Below, one piece after another: positions 62,057 to 64,000 of a stretch of DNA of 64,000 nucleotides. The notes under the pieces were generated by a model. It was not told the origin of the DNA and made no database searches. It was given only the letters and a program-made list of their open reading frames with translations. The DNA comes from Pedobacter chitinilyticus (GTDB lineage Bacteria > Bacteroidota > Bacteroidia > Sphingobacteriales > Sphingobacteriaceae): the NCBI RefSeq assembly GCF_003313385.1, contig NZ_QMHN01000005.1, positions 207,084 to 271,083 on the forward strand, in the 5' to 3' direction. How positions within the stretch are numbered: position 1 is the stretch's first letter; the number at the start of each line of letters is the position of its first letter. The translations under genes and the position numbers were made by a program.

Positions 62057-64000
62057 ATGATCTATTTTAACAACTCTTTTCAAAAGAAAATTTGGACAGT
62101 ATTAATTATATGCTGTGCTTTTATTGGGATTGGAATGAGTAAGCTGCGAGCCCAGACGCTCGCTGCTGGAGACATTGCCTTTATTGGCTATGACTTTGGT
62201 ACGGTTGACGGCTTCTCATTTATTGCCCTCAAAAAACTACCTGCTGGTGAAACCATTTATTTTTCTGAACAGGGCTGGACAGCAACTGGCTGGGCTGGAA
62301 GTACGGAAGTTCATCTGCAATGGATAATTCCCACTGACGTGCCAATTGGGACAATTATTACGATCAGAGAAACTGCTGCTGATGTTTTTACGGTAAGTGG
62401 TACTAGTGGGGTAACCATAGCTTTAAATTCTAATTTTAACTTATTGGGAGGTGATCAGATTTTGGCCTACCAAAGTACCTCAGGTGTTAAACCTGCTAAT
62501 CCTATTTTTATAGCGGCCGTTCACGGTGACTACAACAGTACTAATTACGATCCAATTACAACGTGGAATGCCAGCAATAATAGTGGAACAGCGGAAAGTA
62601 TTGTTCCTGAAGGACTGACTAATGGTGTGAACTGTGTATCCCTTTTTCCTGATCCTGGACCAGAAGTTGCTAATAGTAAGTATACTGGAACATTAACGGG
62701 TTCAGCTTCGGCTTTAAGAGCGGCGATTAACAATCCTGCCAACTGGGTCCATGATGGGACTGCATCTTTAGGGATTTTACCTGCAAACTATGCTACACCT
62801 AATGTAACTACGGACGCGGCAAAACCTACGCTAAGCACTACGGCTGCCACTGGTACTGGTGCTGTAAAAGCGATCTTGGGCGGTAATGTAACTGCCGACG
62901 GTGGTGCAACTGTAAATGAAAGAGGTATCGTTTGGGCTTTAGGTCAAAATCCAACAACTTCAGATAATAAAGTAACTATTGGGTCGGGTACTGGAGTTTT
63001 CAGTGCTGTAGTGTCTTCGCTACCAGCTGGTACCACTATTAATTTTAGAGCATACGCAATCAATTCAGCTGGAACTGCTTATGGAACAAATCTTTCCTTT
63101 ACCACAACCGCAGCTTTAGCGGCAACTGCATCTTTTACCACCGTGTCGTGTAATGGTGGTAGTAATGGTACGGCTACTGTTGTGGCTACTGGCGGAAAAA
63201 TCCCTTATACCTATTCATGGGCTCCATCGGGAGGTACTAATGCTACGGCTACAGGTTTACCTGTTGGTATTTACACCTGTACCATTACCGATAACGAGGG
63301 GACTTTCATTACTCGTAGCGTTACCATTACACAGCCAACAGCGATGTCGGCAGTTACCTCTAAAACGAACGTAAGCTGTAACGGTGGTGCTAATGGAACT
63401 GCTACAATTGTTCCTTCTGGAGGTGTTGGTCCATATACTTACTTATGGTCACCATCAGGAGGTACCAACGCTACGGCTACAGGTTTGTCGGTAGGAAACT
63501 ATACGGTTACTGTTACCGATGCAAATTCGTGTACCATGATTCGTGGTTATACCATTACACAGCCTACTGCAATGTCTATTACAACCAGCAGAACAGATCT
63601 AGCCTGTAATGGAGGTTCAAATGGTATCGCCAGTGTTAACGTAACAGGAGGAACTGGTCCATATACTTATTTATGGTCTCCATCAGGAGGTACTGCTTCA
63701 ACGGCTACAGGTCTATCTGCTGGTACTTATACGGTGACGATTACTGATGCCAACTCTTGTCAAGCTACTCGTAACTTCACTATTAACCAACCACCAGCAT
63801 TGGTAGTTACTTCATCTTCGCAAACAAATATTGCTTGTAACGGAGGTACTAATGGCTCTGCTACTGTAGCAGTATCTGGAGGTGTGCCTGGTTACACCTA
63901 TTCATGGTCTCCATCAGGAGGTACGGCTGCAACGGCTACCGGTTTGGCGGCTGGTACTTATACTTGTACCGTAACCGATGCCAATGCATGCTCTAAACAA
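62057..64000 (+). CDS. SprB-repeat surface protein, N-terminal part (3' end outside window)
   Basis: Open for 648 codons from the ATG at 62057 to the window edge. The signal peptide runs to about residue 33 (CCAFIGIGMSKLRAQ). Residues 35-260 form an N-terminal beta domain (AGDIAFIGYDFGTVDGFSFI, YFSEQGWTATGWAG). A short Fn-like domain follows (ATVNERGIVWALGQNPTTSD). From residue 363 on there are SprB repeats of 76-77 residues, at DNA positions about 63143, 63371, 63599 and 63830; each has SCNGGSNGTATV, PYTYxWSPSGGT, ATGLxxGxYTxTxTDANxC and ITQP. SprB-type proteins are giant adhesins that T9SS secretes and moves for gliding in flavobacteria (known). A sorting domain would lie past the window. 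Gliding itself cannot be claimed. Confidence 0.9.
   Translation, partial: MIYFNNSFQKKIWTVLIICCAFIGIGMSKLRAQTLAAGDIAFIGYDFGTVDGFSFIALKKLPAGETIYFSEQGWTATGWAGSTEVHLQWIIPTDVPIGTIITIRETAADVFTVSGTSGVTIALNSNFNLLGGDQILAYQSTSGVKPANPIFIAAVHGDYNSTNYDPITTWNASNNSGTAESIVPEGLTNGVNCVSLFPDPGPEVANSKYTGTLTGSASALRAAINNPANWVHDGTASLGILPANYATPNVTTDAAKPTLSTTAATGTGAVKAILGGNVTADGGATVNERGIVWALGQNPTTSDNKVTIGSGTGVFSAVVSSLPAGTTINFRAYAINSAGTAYGTNLSFTTTAALAATASFTTVSCNGGSNGTATVVATGGKIPYTYSWAPSGGTNATATGLPVGIYTCTITDNEGTFITRSVTITQPTAMSAVTSKTNVSCNGGANGTATIVPSGGVGPYTYLWSPSGGTNATATGLSVGNYTVTVTDANSCTMIRGYTITQPTAMSITTSRTDLACNGGSNGIASVNVTGGTGPYTYLWSPSGGTASTATGLSAGTYTVTITDANSCQATRNFTINQPPALVVTSSSQTNIACNGGTNGSATVAVSGGVPGYTYSWSPSGGTAATATGLAAGTYTCTVTDANACSKQ

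Noticed and set aside
1..64000. tRNA, rRNA, insertion sequence or integrase genes
   Set aside because: No T-loop-like motif set, rRNA block, transposase or recombinase domain was recognised anywhere in the window by eye; a dedicated scan would be needed to be certain for tRNAs.

Overview
The window looks like a chromosomal piece of a Bacteroidota bacterium, most likely a Sphingobacteriaceae member close to Pedobacter (inference from gene content, not from a search). The signs are low GC, many type IX secretion (T9SS) C-terminal sorting domains, SprB repeats, FecI/FecR-type sigma/anti-sigma genes, TAnnTTTG-type -7 promoter elements, weak Shine-Dalgarno signals, and intergenic dispersed repeats of a kind common in this group. 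No rRNA, tRNA, CRISPR array or transposase was seen.

Layout. 1-1561 is the C-terminal part of a phosphocholine-type phospholipase C. 1562-2829 is a repeat-rich gap: a 183-bp tandem duplication carrying a REP-like sequence, a 22-bp-period array of ACACGTGT-type palindromes, and a stem-loop dispersed element. 2830-9529 is a tight six-gene block: LA_2272-type surface repeat protein, GIN-domain lipoprotein, sterol desaturase fused to DUF4833, ECF sigma factor, FecR anti-sigma factor, and an STN/carboxypeptidase-regulatory/LA_2272 chimera. This is the most unusual gene set in the window, because the STN protein lacks the TonB-dependent barrel that normally partners FecI/FecR. 9858-23504 holds three large T9SS-exported surface proteins in tandem that share a module of about 215-220 residues. 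23775-27509 (minus) is a T9SS-sorted subtilase. Two small exported proteins follow, one ending in a PID-CTERM-like tail.

28468-34882 (minus) is a tripartite RND efflux operon (adaptor, pump, TolC) that runs into a BadF-type sugar kinase. 35281-41407 carries an M61 peptidase, a small outer-membrane protein, a long-chain acyl-CoA ligase and a gamma-glutamyltransferase. 41738-46296 has a beta-helix T9SS protein, an OmpA-family protein and a lipoprotein. 46405-51313 has a sodium/sugar symporter, a DUF2130 protein, an MFS transporter and a single-domain response regulator.

51467-57960 is a second RND operon led by a TetR repressor. Three palindromic TTAACAGTGTTAA operators lie around it, one of them inside the adaptor's coding sequence. 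58579-60120 is a subtilase with a large insertion. 60348-61938 holds two Crp/Fnr paralogues, and an FNR-box-like site follows each. 62057 to the window end is the start of a SprB-repeat surface protein cut by the edge.

Four intergenic regions carry copies of one dispersed element with conserved ends and a central stem whose sequence changes while its pairing is kept. It is the best candidate here for an undescribed non-coding element.
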